64,000 bases of DNA, taken from positions 91,017 to 155,016 of the forward strand of contig NZ_JABBFP010000008.1 of assembly GCF_018494085.1 (NCBI RefSeq), in the 5' to 3' direction. A program made the position numbers and the translations under genes. This document shows positions 47,030 through 57,069 of the stretch, piece after piece (the stretch's first letter is position 1; every line of letters begins with the position of its first letter). The notes beneath the pieces are model-generated. The model searched no databases and was not told the origin of the DNA. It saw only the letters and a list, made by a program, of their open reading frames with translations. Source of the stretch: Rosenbergiella collisarenosi. GTDB lineage: Bacteria > Pseudomonadota > Gammaproteobacteria > Enterobacterales > Enterobacteriaceae.

Positions 47030-48325
47030 ATGTTCCCGACAGAAGACAGCGAATTCGATCGCCAACATCTCTGGCATCCTTATACCTCCATGCTCGATCC
47101 CCTCCCCTGCTACCCAGTGGCTTCTGCCCAAGATTGCTGTATTACCCTTGCGGACGGACAGACATTGATCGAAGGGATGTCATCGTGGTGGGCCGCTATT
47201 CATGGCTATAACCACCCGCGGCTCAACCAAGCGCTGACCGACCAGATAGCAAAGGTGTCGCATGTGATGTTTGGCGGGTTGACACATAATCCAGCGGTCA
47301 CGCTGGGTAGAGCGCTCTTGGACATTGTTCCGCCGGGCTTAACTAAAATTTTCTTAGCAGATTCGGGATCGGTGTCGGTTGAGGTCGCGATGAAAATGGC
47401 CGTGCAATACTGGAGTGGTCATACACAGACTAAGCAGCAGTTTTTAACCCTGCGCGGGGGTTACCACGGCGATACTTACGCCGCAATGTCCGTTTGCGAT
47501 CCTGATAACTCAATGCATTCACTTTGGAAAGGCTATCTCCCTGAGCATCTATTTGTCCCGATGCCAAAGTGTCGATTTGAAGACGTATGGGAGGAGAGCG
47601 AGGCTGATGCCCTGCGCGCAGCGTTTGCCGAGCATCACGCGTCACTGGCGGCCGTAATCCTAGAGCCTATCGTACAAGGCGCTGGCGGGATGCGCTTTTA
47701 TCATCCCCAGTTATTGAAGCGCGTGCGTGAGCTGTGTGACCAGTACGATGTGCTACTAATCGCCGATGAGATTGCCACGGGCTTCGGACGTACCGGTAAG
47801 ATGTTTGCCTGCGAACATGCTGAGATCTCTCCCGATATTTTATGTGTCGGGAAAGGGCTTACCGGCGGAACCCTCACTCTTGCCGCGACGATAACCACCG
47901 ATCGCGTTGCTGAGGGCATCAGCCGTAGTCCAGCGGGATGTTTTATGCATGGGCCGACATTTATGGGGAATCCCCTCGCCTGTGCGGTCGCCACTGAGAG
48001 CCTGCGCATCTTAGCGGAGGGAAAATGGCAACAACAGGTACAGGCGATCGAGCAGCAACTAAAGGCAGGCCTTGCACCGCTCATCGACTATCCTAATGTT
48101 AAAGATGTGCGGGTGCTTGGTGCTATAGGTGTCGTCGAATGTCATCATCCTGTCGCGATGGCTGAGATCCAGGCATTCTTCGTAAAATCTGGCGTCTGGA
48201 TCAGGCCTTTTGGTAAGCTGATTTACTTGATGCCACCGTATATCATCGCTGAACATCAACTCGCACGACTTATCGCAGTGATCACTGAAGCCGTGGGACA
48301 AGAGGCGCTTTTTCTTGCCGAGTAA
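47030..48325 (+). CDS. bioA: Adenosylmethionine-8-amino-7-oxononanoate aminotransferase BioA
   Basis: PLP enzyme converting KAPA to DAPA with SAM as amino donor; 431 residues. Conserved: [53 protein letters not shown], the PLP lysine in CVGKGLTGG, and [15 protein letters not shown]. The ATG is only 6 bases after the operator's right arm and has no Shine-Dalgarno sequence. Transcribed away from bioB, as in E. coli. Confidence 0.96.
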   Translation: MFPTEDSEFDRQHLWHPYTSMLDPLPCYPVASAQDCCITLADGQTLIEGMSSWWAAIHGYNHPRLNQALTDQIAKVSHVMFGGLTHNPAVTLGRALLDIVPPGLTKIFLADSGSVSVEVAMKMAVQYWSGHTQTKQQFLTLRGGYHGDTYAAMSVCDPDNSMHSLWKGYLPEHLFVPMPKCRFEDVWEESEADALRAAFAEHHASLAAVILEPIVQGAGGMRFYHPQLLKRVRELCDQYDVLLIADEIATGFGRTGKMFACEHAEISPDILCVGKGLTGGTLTLAATITTDRVAEGISRSPAGCFMHGPTFMGNPLACAVATESLRILAEGKWQQQVQAIEQQLKAGLAPLIDYPNVKDVRVLGAIGVVECHHPVAMAEIQAFFVKSGVWIRPFGKLIYLMPPYIIAEHQLARLIAVITEAVGQEALFLAE

Positions 48326-48365
48326 CAGACATCATTAAGCCTAATCACTTAAAGAGGAGCCGATA

Positions 48366-48842
48366 ATGATATTGAGTAGCCAAGACTTTACGGACGGACA
48401 AAAATTACCCGAGCGCCATGTCTTCAATGGTATGGGGTATCACGGTGATAACCTGTCTCCCCATCTCGCATGGTCGGGACTCCCAGAGGGGACGAAAAGC
48501 CTAGTCGTCACCTGCTTCGATCCCGATGCGCCAACTGGCTCAGGCTGGTGGCACTGGGTGGTCGCGAATATTCCCGTCACGACAACTGAATTAGTACAGG
48601 GTGCAGGCACTCTGCCCGATCGACTGCCCAAGCAAGCTATTCAGACACGTACCGATTTTGGTCAATGTGGATATGGGGGAGCGGCCCCGCCGGCAGGTGA
48701 GTCACATCGCTATGTTTTCACCTTACATGCTCTGGATGTTGAGCGTTTAGAGGTCGACGCTGAATCAAGTGGTGCGATGGTGGGGTTTAACGTCCATTTT
48801 CACCAGCTAGCTAGTGCGACGCTAACCGCCGTCTACCGCTAA
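48366..48842 (+). CDS. ybhB: YbhB family PEBP-like protein
   Basis: Phosphatidylethanolamine-binding-protein (RKIP) family, 158 residues, equal to E. coli YbhB. The ligand pocket motifs are CFDPDAPTGSGWWHWVVANIP and GESHRYVFTLHALD. Biological function in bacteria is unclear. AGAGGAG precedes the ATG. It follows bioA as in E. coli, 40 bases downstream. Confidence 0.94.
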   Translation: MILSSQDFTDGQKLPERHVFNGMGYHGDNLSPHLAWSGLPEGTKSLVVTCFDPDAPTGSGWWHWVVANIPVTTTELVQGAGTLPDRLPKQAIQTRTDFGQCGYGGAAPPAGESHRYVFTLHALDVERLEVDAESSGAMVGFNVHFHQLASATLTAVYR

Positions 48843-48854
48843 GAAGAGTAAAAC

Positions 48855-48877
48855 TTAGGCCGCTTAACGCGGCCTAA
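48855..48877. terminator. Hairpin between convergent ybhB and pgl
   Basis: TTAGGCCGC and GCGGCCTAA form a 9-bp stem with a 5-base loop. Short A/T tracts flank it on both sides, so it may serve both genes. Confidence 0.65.
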
Positions 48878-48881
48878 AATA

Positions 48882-49874
48882 TTACTCGGGAGTATGAGCA
48901 ATCGCCCACATAGGACCCTTTCCAGCCGGATAACGCTGTAAGTCGGTAAGACGACCACTATGCTCATCGATCCGGTAAACGGCGACGTGATGCGATTTTT
49001 GGCCAGTAGCCAGTAAATAGCGCCCCGTTTTGTCTAGTGTAAACCCGCGAGGTTGGGTTTCGGTCGGATGATAACCGACCAGCGTCAACGCATCGCCAGA
49101 CTCTGAAACAGAGAAGATCGTCAATAGACTGCTGGTGCGGTCACAGGTGTAGAGAAACTTCCCATTGGAGGTCAGATGGATATCTGCCGCCCAAGGCGTA
49201 CCGGTAAAGTCATCCGGTTGAGTGTCTAACGTTTGTACGACCTGATCCCCATTTTCGCCTAGCGCAATAACCATGACCGTACTATCTAATTCATCGATGG
49301 TGTAAGCGAAATGACCCTGTGGATGGAAAGCCATATGACGAGGACCTGCGCCCGCAGCGGAGGCGATTTGTGTTGCGTTGTCCTCCTCCAGGCTCTTATC
49401 GGCGCGTAAAGGGTAAACGCAGATACGATCTTGCTTCAGAGCAGGAACATACAGCTGATTGTTCGCTAAATTGATATTGGCAGAGTGACAGCCATCCAGC
49501 CCACGGATGATCTGTGTAGGCTCACTGGGACGTCCTTCCGCGTCTAAGGGGCCGTAGCTGACGAAACCATCGTGATAATAGCCGATATACAGCGCTTCGC
49601 CTTCGCGATCAGTCGCAAGATAGGTCGCACTCCCCGGTAAACTAGCCTCATCCAACCACGTCAGCGTTCCGGTTGGCCCTATTTTCCAAGCGGCAACGCG
49701 GAACTCAGGTTTTACACCCGCATATAACACTTGCTGACGAGGGTTGATGGCTAACGGCTGCGGTTGTCCGGGGGTATTTACCGTCTGCAGTAAGGTCAAC
49801 GCACCTTGTTCAGATAATTGCCATACATGAATTTCTTCACTGTCTGGGCTCGCTGTATAGATAACTTGTTTCAT
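48882..49874 (-). CDS. pgl: 6-phosphogluconolactonase Pgl (YbhE type)
   Basis: Seven-bladed beta-propeller lactonase of the pentose phosphate pathway, 330 residues (E. coli 331). Typical repeats: MKQVIYTASPDSEEIHVW, LYVPALKQDRICVY, GAGPRHMAFHPQGHFAYTIDEL and QPRGFTLDKTGRYLLATGQ. It hydrolyses 6-phosphogluconolactone. It is a single gene, convergent with ybhB and divergent from ybhA, the same order as in E. coli after loss of ybhC/ybhD. Confidence 0.96.
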   Translation of the reverse strand: MKQVIYTASPDSEEIHVWQLSEQGALTLLQTVNTPGQPQPLAINPRQQVLYAGVKPEFRVAAWKIGPTGTLTWLDEASLPGSATYLATDREGEALYIGYYHDGFVSYGPLDAEGRPSEPTQIIRGLDGCHSANINLANNQLYVPALKQDRICVYPLRADKSLEEDNATQIASAAGAGPRHMAFHPQGHFAYTIDELDSTVMVIALGENGDQVVQTLDTQPDDFTGTPWAADIHLTSNGKFLYTCDRTSSLLTIFSVSESGDALTLVGYHPTETQPRGFTLDKTGRYLLATGQKSHHVAVYRIDEHSGRLTDLQRYPAGKGPMWAIAHTPE

Positions 49875-50009
49875 GCGCTCTCCTTAACTTTCAGTAAGAT
49901 CTAGTTTGCACTACTTCTACAATTGTAACAGTGATTTTGTGCTGGATTTGGTAGGTTACCGCTTTCGGGTGTAGACTTTTCGTACATCGTAAACTTAGGT
50001 GACGTTATT

Positions 50010-50828
50010 ATGGATTATCGAGTTATCGCATTAGATTTAGATGGGACCCTGTTGACGAGTCAAAAACAGCTGTTACCCGAATCAATCAACGCTATTACGC
50101 GCGCCAAAGCCGCAGGCTACCACGTTTTAATTGTCACTGGCCGTCACCATAGCGCAATTCACCCAATTTATCAGACCTTACAGCTCACTGATCCGGCAAT
50201 TTGTTGTAACGGAACGTATTCTTATGACTATCAGAAACGTTCAGTGATTAATAGTGATCCACTGCCCGCTAAAGATACCGAGATTGTGATCGAATCCCTA
50301 CGCCAAGCAAAAATTAAGGGATTGTTGTATGCCGGTGAGGCGATGTATTACGAGCAACCCACCCCCCACGTTATTCGCATGCAAGCATGGGCCGAACAAT
50401 ACCCTAGCGAATTACGCCCGGTATTTCGTCAAGTCAATGATCTACTGTCGGTAGTTGAAAGCGGTGAGCCTTTATGGAAATTTGCTCTAGCCCATTCCGA
50501 CCTGCCACAATTACATGCTTTCGCCGACCATGTAGAGGCGCTCGCCGAGGTCGTGTGCGAATGGTCGTGGAAAGACCAAATCGATATTGCCAAGCGTGGG
50601 AATAGTAAGGGTAAACGACTGGCCGAATGGGTCAACGCGCAGCACCTTTCGATGGATCAAGTTGTCGCGTTTGGCGATAACGATAATGATCTGAGTATGT
50701 TAGAGCTTGCAGGTATAGGCGTCGCGATGGGAGAAGCGAAACAAGCGATAAAAGACCGTTGCCAAGTAGTGGTAGGAAGTAATGAACAACCTTCTATCGC
50801 GGAGTTTATTGAGGAAAGATTGCTATAA
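50010..50828 (+). CDS. ybhA: HAD-superfamily phosphatase YbhA (PLP phosphatase)
   Basis: Cof-type HAD hydrolase of 272 residues. Motif I is DLDGTLL (nucleophile D10), motif II TGRH, motif III K in NSKGKRL, motif IV FGDNDNDLSML. E. coli YbhA acts on pyridoxal phosphate and fructose 1,6-bisphosphate, substrates assigned by orthology only. In E. coli the next genes are modCBA; here they are replaced directly by acrZ. Confidence 0.94.
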   Translation: MDYRVIALDLDGTLLTSQKQLLPESINAITRAKAAGYHVLIVTGRHHSAIHPIYQTLQLTDPAICCNGTYSYDYQKRSVINSDPLPAKDTEIVIESLRQAKIKGLLYAGEAMYYEQPTPHVIRMQAWAEQYPSELRPVFRQVNDLLSVVESGEPLWKFALAHSDLPQLHAFADHVEALAEVVCEWSWKDQIDIAKRGNSKGKRLAEWVNAQHLSMDQVVAFGDNDNDLSMLELAGIGVAMGEAKQAIKDRCQVVVGSNEQPSIAEFIEERLL

Positions 50829-50835
50829 GTCAGTC

Positions 50836-50857
50836 GCCTATGCCCTAAGGCATAGGC
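50836..50857. terminator. Hairpin between convergent ybhA and acrZ
   Basis: GCCTATGCC and GGCATAGGC form a 9-bp stem with a CTAA loop, placed 8 bases after the ybhA stop and 7 bases before the acrZ stop. Confidence 0.6.
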
Positions 50858-50863
50858 ACGATA

Positions 50864-51004
50864 TCATGCGGAATTTTTTTCGTTCTTCGTTCCAGAGATT
50901 AGGTTAAACAACTCACCCAGTCCCCAAATTAGCCCCAAAATAACGGCCATCAGTACAGGTACCATGATGATCGCCATTAGCAAACTTTTCAGAAGTTCTA
51001 GCAT
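50864..51004 (-). CDS. acrZ: AcrAB-TolC accessory small protein AcrZ
   Basis: A 46-residue inner-membrane peptide that binds AcrB and widens its substrate range. It starts [20 protein letters not shown], has one long bent helix with the [18 protein letters not shown] region, and a short polar tail; E. coli AcrZ (YbhT) is 49 residues and nearly the same over the first 36. It is too short for most gene finders. In E. coli acrZ lies between modE and modA; here both are gone, and modF is its upstream divergent neighbour. Confidence 0.93.
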   Translation of the reverse strand: MLELLKSLLMAIIMVPVLMAVILGLIWGLGELFNLISGTKNEKNSA

Positions 51005-51106
51005 AGTCAGATCCCTTCGGCGTAAAAACCCTCATTTTAGCGAGACTATCGGCAGGAAGATACCGCTTTTTGTGCCTTCCCGCCGGCCGCGACCTCCTGC
51101 GAAATA

Positions 51107-51135
51107 TTGACAAGGCTACTGCTGAACGTTACAAC
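51107..51135 (+). promoter_or_regulatory. Putative modF promoter
   Basis: TTGACA (51107-51112) and TACAAC (51130-51135) are 17 bases apart. Transcription would begin near 51142, which favours the second ATG (51165) as the modF start. Confidence 0.5.
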
Positions 51136-51164
51136 TGGAGTAAATGCACAACCTGGGACGCAAC

Positions 51165-52640
51165 ATGACAGTATTGCATATTTCGCAATGTATATTTCAT
51201 CGTGGGGAACACTGGTCACTCCATATCGATGATTTCTATCTATCTGCAGGCAAAAGTGTCGCATTAGTCGGTAGTAACGGCAGCGGTAAATCCTCCCTCG
51301 CCCTCGCGCTGAGCGGTGAATTACCGCATGCTACCGGAACAGTGAACGGCCAGTTTGAGACGCCGACGCGGCTCTCTTTTGAGCAGCTATCTGCTTTTAT
51401 CAACCATGAGTGGCAACGTAATAATAGCGATCTATTTAGCGAAGGCGAAAATAGCGACGGTAAGTTAACCCGCGAGGTTATTCAGGGATCCGTGGTGGAC
51501 CAAGAACGCTGTGTGGCACTCGCCGTACGCTTTGGTATTGAGTCGCTACTTGACCGCCCCTTTAAAGTCTTATCGACCGGTGAAACGCGTAAGACATTAT
51601 TATGCCAAGCCCTGATGTCGCAACCGGATCTTTTGATCCTCGATGAGCCCTTCGACGGCCTAGATGTGGCCTCCCGTGCGGCATTACAACATCTTCTACA
51701 CGAGTTACAGCAGCAAGGGCTGACCCTCGTCTTTGTCCTGAATCGTTTTGAAGATATTCCGCCTTTTGTCGATCACGTCGGTCTGTTACTCGAGGGGAAA
51801 CTGCAACCTTTAGCCTCTCGTCAACAGCTTCTTGCGGATAATGTTGTGGCGCAGCTGCAACACCTTGAACAGCTTGCCGAGGTCCAGCTTCCGGAAAGCG
51901 ATAAGCCGATGGCCGAGGAACCGCCCTGCAGCGATACCCCATTGATTCGCTTAAGAGCGGGTCGCGTGTCGTGGGATGACAATGTGATTATCGATAACCT
52001 GACGTGGCAGGTAAAGCCGCAAGAGCATTGGCAAATCACCGGGCCAAATGGTGCAGGAAAATCGACATTACTCAGCTTAGTTACGGGTGATCATCCACAG
52101 GGCTACAGCAATGATCTGACTTTATTTGGTATTCGCCGGGGAAGTGGTGAAACCTTATGGGATATCAAAAAGCATATCGGCTATGTCAGCAGTAGCTTGC
52201 ATTTGGAGTACCGCGTCAGCGCCTCCATTCGCACCGTTGTCTTATCCGGTTTTTTTGACTCGATTGGCCTTTATCAAGTCCCGGGCGACCACCAGCAGGC
52301 ATTAGCCGATCGATGGTTAGCCTTAATTGGTCTATCAGAAGAGAGCGCTCACCTCCCCTTCCATGACCTTTCTTGGGGGCAACAACGCTTAGTCCTTATC
52401 GTCCGCGCGTTAGTGAAGCATCCGCGCCTGTTGATCCTCGACGAGCCACTGCAAGGATTAGATGCCCTAAATCGACAGCTGATTAAGCAGTTCGTTTCGC
52501 GGCTCATTGAGCAGGGTAATACACAGTTATTGTTCGTTTCGCATCACGCCGAAGATGCGCCAGACTGTATCACTCACCGGTTACAATTTGTCTCGCGCCC
52601 AGAAGGCGGTTATCGCTATGTCCAAGAGACGTTGACCTAA
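51165..52640 (+). CDS. modF: Molybdate-transport-associated ABC ATPase ModF
   Basis: Soluble protein with two ABC domains, 491 residues (E. coli 490). Walker A motifs are VGSNGSGKSS and GPNGAGKST; Walker B motifs LLILDEPFDGLD and LLILDEPLQGLD; signatures STGETRKTLL and SWGQQRLVLI. It has no membrane partner; a photorepair-like or molybdate role has been suggested but is unproven. The ATG at 51165 aligns with E. coli; an ATG at 51144 with GGAG is also possible. In E. coli modF follows modE, which is missing here. Confidence 0.93.
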   Translation: MTVLHISQCIFHRGEHWSLHIDDFYLSAGKSVALVGSNGSGKSSLALALSGELPHATGTVNGQFETPTRLSFEQLSAFINHEWQRNNSDLFSEGENSDGKLTREVIQGSVVDQERCVALAVRFGIESLLDRPFKVLSTGETRKTLLCQALMSQPDLLILDEPFDGLDVASRAALQHLLHELQQQGLTLVFVLNRFEDIPPFVDHVGLLLEGKLQPLASRQQLLADNVVAQLQHLEQLAEVQLPESDKPMAEEPPCSDTPLIRLRAGRVSWDDNVIIDNLTWQVKPQEHWQITGPNGAGKSTLLSLVTGDHPQGYSNDLTLFGIRRGSGETLWDIKKHIGYVSSSLHLEYRVSASIRTVVLSGFFDSIGLYQVPGDHQQALADRWLALIGLSEESAHLPFHDLSWGQQRLVLIVRALVKHPRLLILDEPLQGLDALNRQLIKQFVSRLIEQGNTQLLFVSHHAEDAPDCITHRLQFVSRPEGGYRYVQETLT

Positions 52641-52739
52641 TTCACCCATAATCTATTTCCCCCTCAGATACGGTGGGGGGAATAACCGCACTCACGTAAA
52701 CGATAAATACGTAAGTAATAAGTCGACGCTCTCACTCAA

Positions 52740-52755
52740 ATGTAATCGGTTACAC
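52740..52755. promoter_or_regulatory. GalR/GalS operator, distal
   Basis: ATGTAATCGGTTACAC has the TGTAA-N4-TTACA palindrome of the GalR/GalS box, with the central CG. It is 150 bases before galT and 65 bases (centre to centre) from the second box. Confidence 0.72.
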
Positions 52756-52804
52756 TAATCTAGTCTTATTAAGTTAAAAAGCTCGCTAGACACTGAGCTA
52801 TTTA

Positions 52805-52820
52805 GTGTAAACGCTTCCAT
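52805..52820. promoter_or_regulatory. GalR/GalS operator, proximal
   Basis: GTGTAAACGCTTCCAT differs by only two bases from the E. coli gal external operator GTGTAAACGATTCCAC. It lies 80 bases before galT. Confidence 0.82.
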
Positions 52821-52900
52821 AAATTCAATCTCGATCACAAAAAAAAGCGCGTCAATCTGCTACGCTCTACTCATAATCGCGTCATAGTTATGAGAATATT

Positions 52901-53947
52901 ATGGAAACGTTTGATCCGACCGAACATCCCCATCGCCGATTCAACCCCCTGACGGGTGAATGGGTCCTAGTGTCTCCGCACCGCGCGAAAAGACCCTGGC
53001 AAGGGGCTGAAGAGACGCTAGCTCCACAACAGCTCCCTGAGCATGATCCTGAATGCTATCTCTGTCCAGGTAACACTCGTATTAATGGTGAGGTAAATCC
53101 ACGCTATACCTCCCCATTCGTCTTCACTAATGATTTCTCCGCTCTACTCCCTGATACACCCTTGACCGAACCGAATGATGACGAGCTGTTTCAGTTAGAG
53201 AGCGTTCGTGGCATGAGTCGTGTCATTTGTTTCTCACCCGACCATAGTAAAACACTTCCCGAATTAAGCGTGTCGCAGATAGTCTCGGTGATTAATGTAT
53301 GGCAAGAACAACTAGGGGAACTCGGTAAAACATATCCTTGGGTTCAAATCTTTGAAAATAAGGGTGCCGCGATGGGCTGTTCCAACCCTCATCCGCACGG
53401 TCAAGTCTGGGCAAATAGTTTTATTCCCAACCAAGTCGCTACGGAAGATCGCCTACAGCGCGACTATTATCAGCGACACCACCGCCCACTACTGTGGGAC
53501 TACGCGTTACATGAGCAGCAGAAAAAAATACGCGTTGTCGTCGAGACAGAGCATTGGATCGCCGTCGTTCCTTGGTGGGCGGTGTGGCCATTCGAGACCT
53601 TGTTATTACCTAAAGCCAAAGTGGCTCGTTTAACCGAGATCTCTACGGCACAGCGCGATGACCTTGCCCTAGCCCTAAAACAGCTAACCAGTCGCTACGA
53701 CAACCTATTCCAGTGTTCTTTCCCCTATTCTATGGGATGGCATGGTGCACCGTTTACCGATGAAGAGAGCTCGCACTGGCAGTTACATGCCCACTTTTAC
53801 CCGCCCCTCCTGCGTTCAGCGACCGTCCGTAAATTTATGGTCGGCTACGAGATGCTCGCCGAAGTACAGCGCGATTTAACCCCAGAGCAAGCCGCAGAAC
53901 GACTTCGTTCCGTCAGCGACCGTCATTTCCGAGAGACTCAATCATGA
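52901..53947 (+). CDS. galT: Galactose-1-phosphate uridylyltransferase GalT
   Basis: Leloir enzyme swapping UMP between UDP-glucose and galactose-1-phosphate; 348 residues. The start [33 protein letters not shown] type sequence, the zinc-ligand CYLCPGN and the active-site [16 protein letters not shown] (HPH, nucleophilic His) are clear. First gene of the galTKM operon here; galE, which precedes it in E. coli, is absent from this position. It overlaps galK by 4 bases. Confidence 0.97.
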   Translation: METFDPTEHPHRRFNPLTGEWVLVSPHRAKRPWQGAEETLAPQQLPEHDPECYLCPGNTRINGEVNPRYTSPFVFTNDFSALLPDTPLTEPNDDELFQLESVRGMSRVICFSPDHSKTLPELSVSQIVSVINVWQEQLGELGKTYPWVQIFENKGAAMGCSNPHPHGQVWANSFIPNQVATEDRLQRDYYQRHHRPLLWDYALHEQQKKIRVVVETEHWIAVVPWWAVWPFETLLLPKAKVARLTEISTAQRDDLALALKQLTSRYDNLFQCSFPYSMGWHGAPFTDEESSHWQLHAHFYPPLLRSATVRKFMVGYEMLAEVQRDLTPEQAAERLRSVSDRHFRETQS

Positions 53948-55098
53948 TCATAGAACTCAAACAGCGCTGCGAACAGCGTTTCATTCAGCACTTTGGTTAC
54001 GCGCCGAGTCATTTTTTTCAAGCGCCTGGGCGCGTCAATCTTATTGGTGAGCATACCGATTATAATCAGGGCTTTGTCCTTCCCTGTGCCATCGATTACC
54101 AAACGGTCATTAGCTGCGCCAAGCGTCAAGATAATCAGGTACGTGTGATTGCCGCCGACTATGATGACCAACAAGACGAGTTCTCCTTAGAGGAACCGAT
54201 CGTGTTTCGTGACTCAGCGATGTGGGCGAATTATCTGCGTGGAGTCGTGAAACATTTGCGCCAAATCAATGACCAGTTTCAGGGAATAGATATGGTGATT
54301 AGCGGCGACGTGCCACAGGGCGCTGGCTTAAGCTCGTCCGCGTCCTTGGAAGTCGCGATAGGAACTGCAATACAGCAACTCTATGAGTTACCGATAAGCC
54401 CCGTAGAAATTGCCCTTAATGGCCAGGCTGCCGAGAACCAATTTGTCGGCTGTAACTGCGGTATTATGGATCAGATGATTTCGGCGATGGGTAAAGCCGA
54501 TCATGCCCTATTGCTCGATTGCCAGTCGCTTGAGACACAACCTGTTTCCATGCCTGACGATGTCGCGGTTCTGATCGTTAACTCGAATTTTCGCCGCACG
54601 TTAGTCGGTAGCGAGTACAACCTACGACGCGAGCAATGTCAGGCCGGCGCTGAATTTTTTGGCCAGTCGTCGTTACGGGCAGTTTCTTTAGACGCGTTTA
54701 CCGCGCGCGAAGCCGAGATGGAACCAACCGTGGCCAAGCGGGTACGCCATATTCTGACAGAGAACCAACGTACGCTTGAAGCCACTCAAGCCCTCAACCG
54801 CGGTGACCTCGTGCGTATGGGGCAATTGATGGCAGAGTCCCATATTTCAATGCGCGACGACTTTGCGATCACCGTCCCGCAGATAGACCGTCTGGTTGAA
54901 TTACTTCAGGCTGCGATAGGTGAAGAAGGCGGCGCGCGAATGACCGGAGGAGGCTTCGGTGGCTGCGTCGTGGCGCTACTGCCGACAGAACGTGTTGCTG
55001 CGGTGAAAGCCGCCATGGCGGATCACTATTTTGCCGCCACTGGGATCAAAGAGACTTACTATCTGTGTCACGCTTCACAAGGAGCTAGCCCATGTTAA
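53944..55098 (+). CDS. galK: Galactokinase GalK
   Basis: GHMP kinase phosphorylating galactose, 384 residues. The galactokinase signature [19 protein letters not shown] is near residue 27, the ATP loop is [18 protein letters not shown], and the third motif is [18 protein letters not shown]. Its ATG overlaps the galT stop (ATGA), and its end overlaps the galM start by 7 bases. Confidence 0.97.
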   Translation: MIIELKQRCEQRFIQHFGYAPSHFFQAPGRVNLIGEHTDYNQGFVLPCAIDYQTVISCAKRQDNQVRVIAADYDDQQDEFSLEEPIVFRDSAMWANYLRGVVKHLRQINDQFQGIDMVISGDVPQGAGLSSSASLEVAIGTAIQQLYELPISPVEIALNGQAAENQFVGCNCGIMDQMISAMGKADHALLLDCQSLETQPVSMPDDVAVLIVNSNFRRTLVGSEYNLRREQCQAGAEFFGQSSLRAVSLDAFTAREAEMEPTVAKRVRHILTENQRTLEATQALNRGDLVRMGQLMAESHISMRDDFAITVPQIDRLVELLQAAIGEEGGARMTGGGFGGCVVALLPTERVAAVKAAMADHYFAATGIKETYYLCHASQGASPC

Positions 55099-56111
55099 CC
55101 ACCGAGACACTCGCCCCCGATGGCCAGCCCTACCGTATCTCTGAGCTGCGCAACGCCCGAGGAATGGTTGTACGTTTTATGGATTGGGGGGTCACTTGGC
55201 TCAGCGCACAGATCCCCATGGCGGATGGCGCGTTACGCGAAGCGCTGCTTAGTTGCGGCTCCCCTGAGCGCTATCTCGAGCAGGAGGCTTACCTCGGCGC
55301 GACGGTAGGCCGCTATGCTAATCGTATTCGTAACGCTTATTTAGACGCAATTGGCTGTCAGTTGAAGAGTAATCAAGGCCCTCATCAACTACATGGTGGC
55401 CCCGAAGGCTTTAGTCATCGTCGCTGGCACTGCGTCAGCCATACTGCCGAGACTCTCGTCTACCGATTGTACTCCGCTGACGGCGATCAAGGTTTTCCGG
55501 GAAATCTAGATGTTGAATTAACGTTGACGTTGAATGATGACAATCGCCTCGATTTTCATTTTAGCGCGAAGAGTGATGCCCTCACCCCGTTATCGTTAAC
55601 CAACCATGCCTATTTTAATCTTGATGGAGTACAAGGCGATATCCGTGCCCACCAGCTCGCCCTTAAAGCCTCGTATTTCCAGCCCGTCGATAGTGATGGG
55701 CTTCCTGACGGCGAGTGCCTATCCGTTGCACAGACCTCATTCGATTTTCGCTCGCCTAAGTCGCTGGCTCAGGATTTTCTTTCTGACCGTTTCCAGCAAG
55801 TTACGGGCGGCTATGATCATGCTTTCATTCTTGATACACACGCCCCAGAGCAGCCTGTCGCGACACTCACCTCGCAAGACGGCCGCTTAGCCCTTGAGCT
55901 TTTTAGTCGTGAGCCGACGCTACAGGTCTATACCGGCAATTATCTCGCGGGAACGCCATCACCACAGGGCGAATACCAAAATTATCAGGGCATTGCATTG
56001 GAACCTGGCTACAGTCCTGATGCGGCAAATAGCGTTCCACCTGCAGGGTGTTGGTTACCGGCAGAAGAGATCCGGCATATTCGCTTTGGCTACCAGTTCG
56101 TTAGCGGTTAA
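55092..56111 (+). CDS. galM: Galactose mutarotase GalM
   Basis: Aldose 1-epimerase, 339 residues, interconverting alpha- and beta-galactose. Key segments: [27 protein letters not shown] (catalytic-domain His), LTNHAYFNL (His), and [14 protein letters not shown] with the catalytic Glu near residue 300. It overlaps galK, so the three gal genes form one coupled operon. Confidence 0.96.
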   Translation: MLTTETLAPDGQPYRISELRNARGMVVRFMDWGVTWLSAQIPMADGALREALLSCGSPERYLEQEAYLGATVGRYANRIRNAYLDAIGCQLKSNQGPHQLHGGPEGFSHRRWHCVSHTAETLVYRLYSADGDQGFPGNLDVELTLTLNDDNRLDFHFSAKSDALTPLSLTNHAYFNLDGVQGDIRAHQLALKASYFQPVDSDGLPDGECLSVAQTSFDFRSPKSLAQDFLSDRFQQVTGGYDHAFILDTHAPEQPVATLTSQDGRLALELFSREPTLQVYTGNYLAGTPSPQGEYQNYQGIALEPGYSPDAANSVPPAGCWLPAEEIRHIRFGYQFVSG

Positions 56112-56252
56112 AAAAACAGCGCTAAGTAGGACAGAGACTTACACAGCGCGCCCTTTTCCGCTATGGTAGAGGCAGCAACGTCTCATGACCGAGGAAGTTT
56201 CACGGCGAGAAAAATTGTACAGTGAATAATTAATCATTGAAGGAGCTTTACG

Positions 56253-57005
56253 ATGGCAGTAACTAAGCTTGTACTGGTCCGCCACGGCGAAAGTCAGTGG
56301 AACCAAGAAAACCGCTTCACCGGTTGGTATGACGTAGACCTTTCTGAAAAAGGCCGTGGGGAAGCGCAAGCAGCGGGTAAACTTCTTAAGCAAGAAGGTT
56401 TCACGTTCGACTTCGCTTATACCTCTGTTTTAAAACGTGCTATTCACACCTTATGGTCAGTGTTAGACGAGCTTGACCAAGCCTGGTTACCGGTTGAGAA
56501 GAACTGGCGTCTTAACGAGCGTCATTACGGTGCGCTGCAAGGGCTCAATAAAGCAGAAACTGCCGAGAAATACGGTGATGAGCAAGTTAAACAATGGCGT
56601 CGTGGCTTTGCCATAACGCCTCCAGAATTAGAGCGTTCAGATGAGCGTTTCCCAGGCCACGATCCTCGCTATGCTTCATTGAGTGCTGAAGAGCTGCCAG
56701 TGACTGAGAGCCTCGCGACGACGATTGAGCGTGTCATCCCTTATTGGAATGAAGCTATCCTGCCGCGTATCAAAAGCGGTGAGAAGGTCATTATTGCTGC
56801 GCACGGTAACTCACTGCGTGCACTGGTCAAATATCTTGAAGGTCTATCTGAAGATGAGATCTTAGAGCTGAATATCCCAACGGGTGTCCCATTGGTCTAT
56901 GAGTTCGACGAGAATTTCAAACCACTAAAACGTTACTACCTAGGTGATGCTGAAGAAGTGGCTGCACGTGCAGCAGCAGTCGCCAACCAAGGCAAGGCAA
57001 AATAA
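56253..57005 (+). CDS. gpmA: 2,3-bisphosphoglycerate-dependent phosphoglycerate mutase GpmA
   Basis: Glycolytic mutase of 250 residues. The phosphohistidine is H11 in [35 protein letters not shown] and [16 protein letters not shown] complete the active site. AAGGAG precedes the ATG. Its codon use is noticeably more biased to preferred codons than its neighbours, as expected for a highly expressed glycolytic gene. A strong terminator follows. Confidence 0.98.
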   Translation: MAVTKLVLVRHGESQWNQENRFTGWYDVDLSEKGRGEAQAAGKLLKQEGFTFDFAYTSVLKRAIHTLWSVLDELDQAWLPVEKNWRLNERHYGALQGLNKAETAEKYGDEQVKQWRRGFAITPPELERSDERFPGHDPRYASLSAEELPVTESLATTIERVIPYWNEAILPRIKSGEKVIIAAHGNSLRALVKYLEGLSEDEILELNIPTGVPLVYEFDENFKPLKRYYLGDAEEVAARAAAVANQGKAK

Positions 57006-57011
57006 GCAATC

Positions 57012-57068
57012 AAGGCCGGATAATAGGTTGTCCAACTATCGGGGGTCACTTCATAATCCGGCCTTTTT
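57012..57068 (+). terminator. Intrinsic terminator of gpmA
   Basis: AAGGCCGGAT and ATCCGGCCTT form a 10-bp stem with a long (34-base) loop, followed by TTTTTATT. It lies between the convergent gpmA and aroG genes. Confidence 0.8.
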
Positions 57069-57069
57069 A

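Noticed and set aside
52790..52850. CRP site at the gal promoter
   Set aside because: Only one half-site (TCACA) is good; the other half (TTCAA) fits the consensus poorly, so I do not call it.
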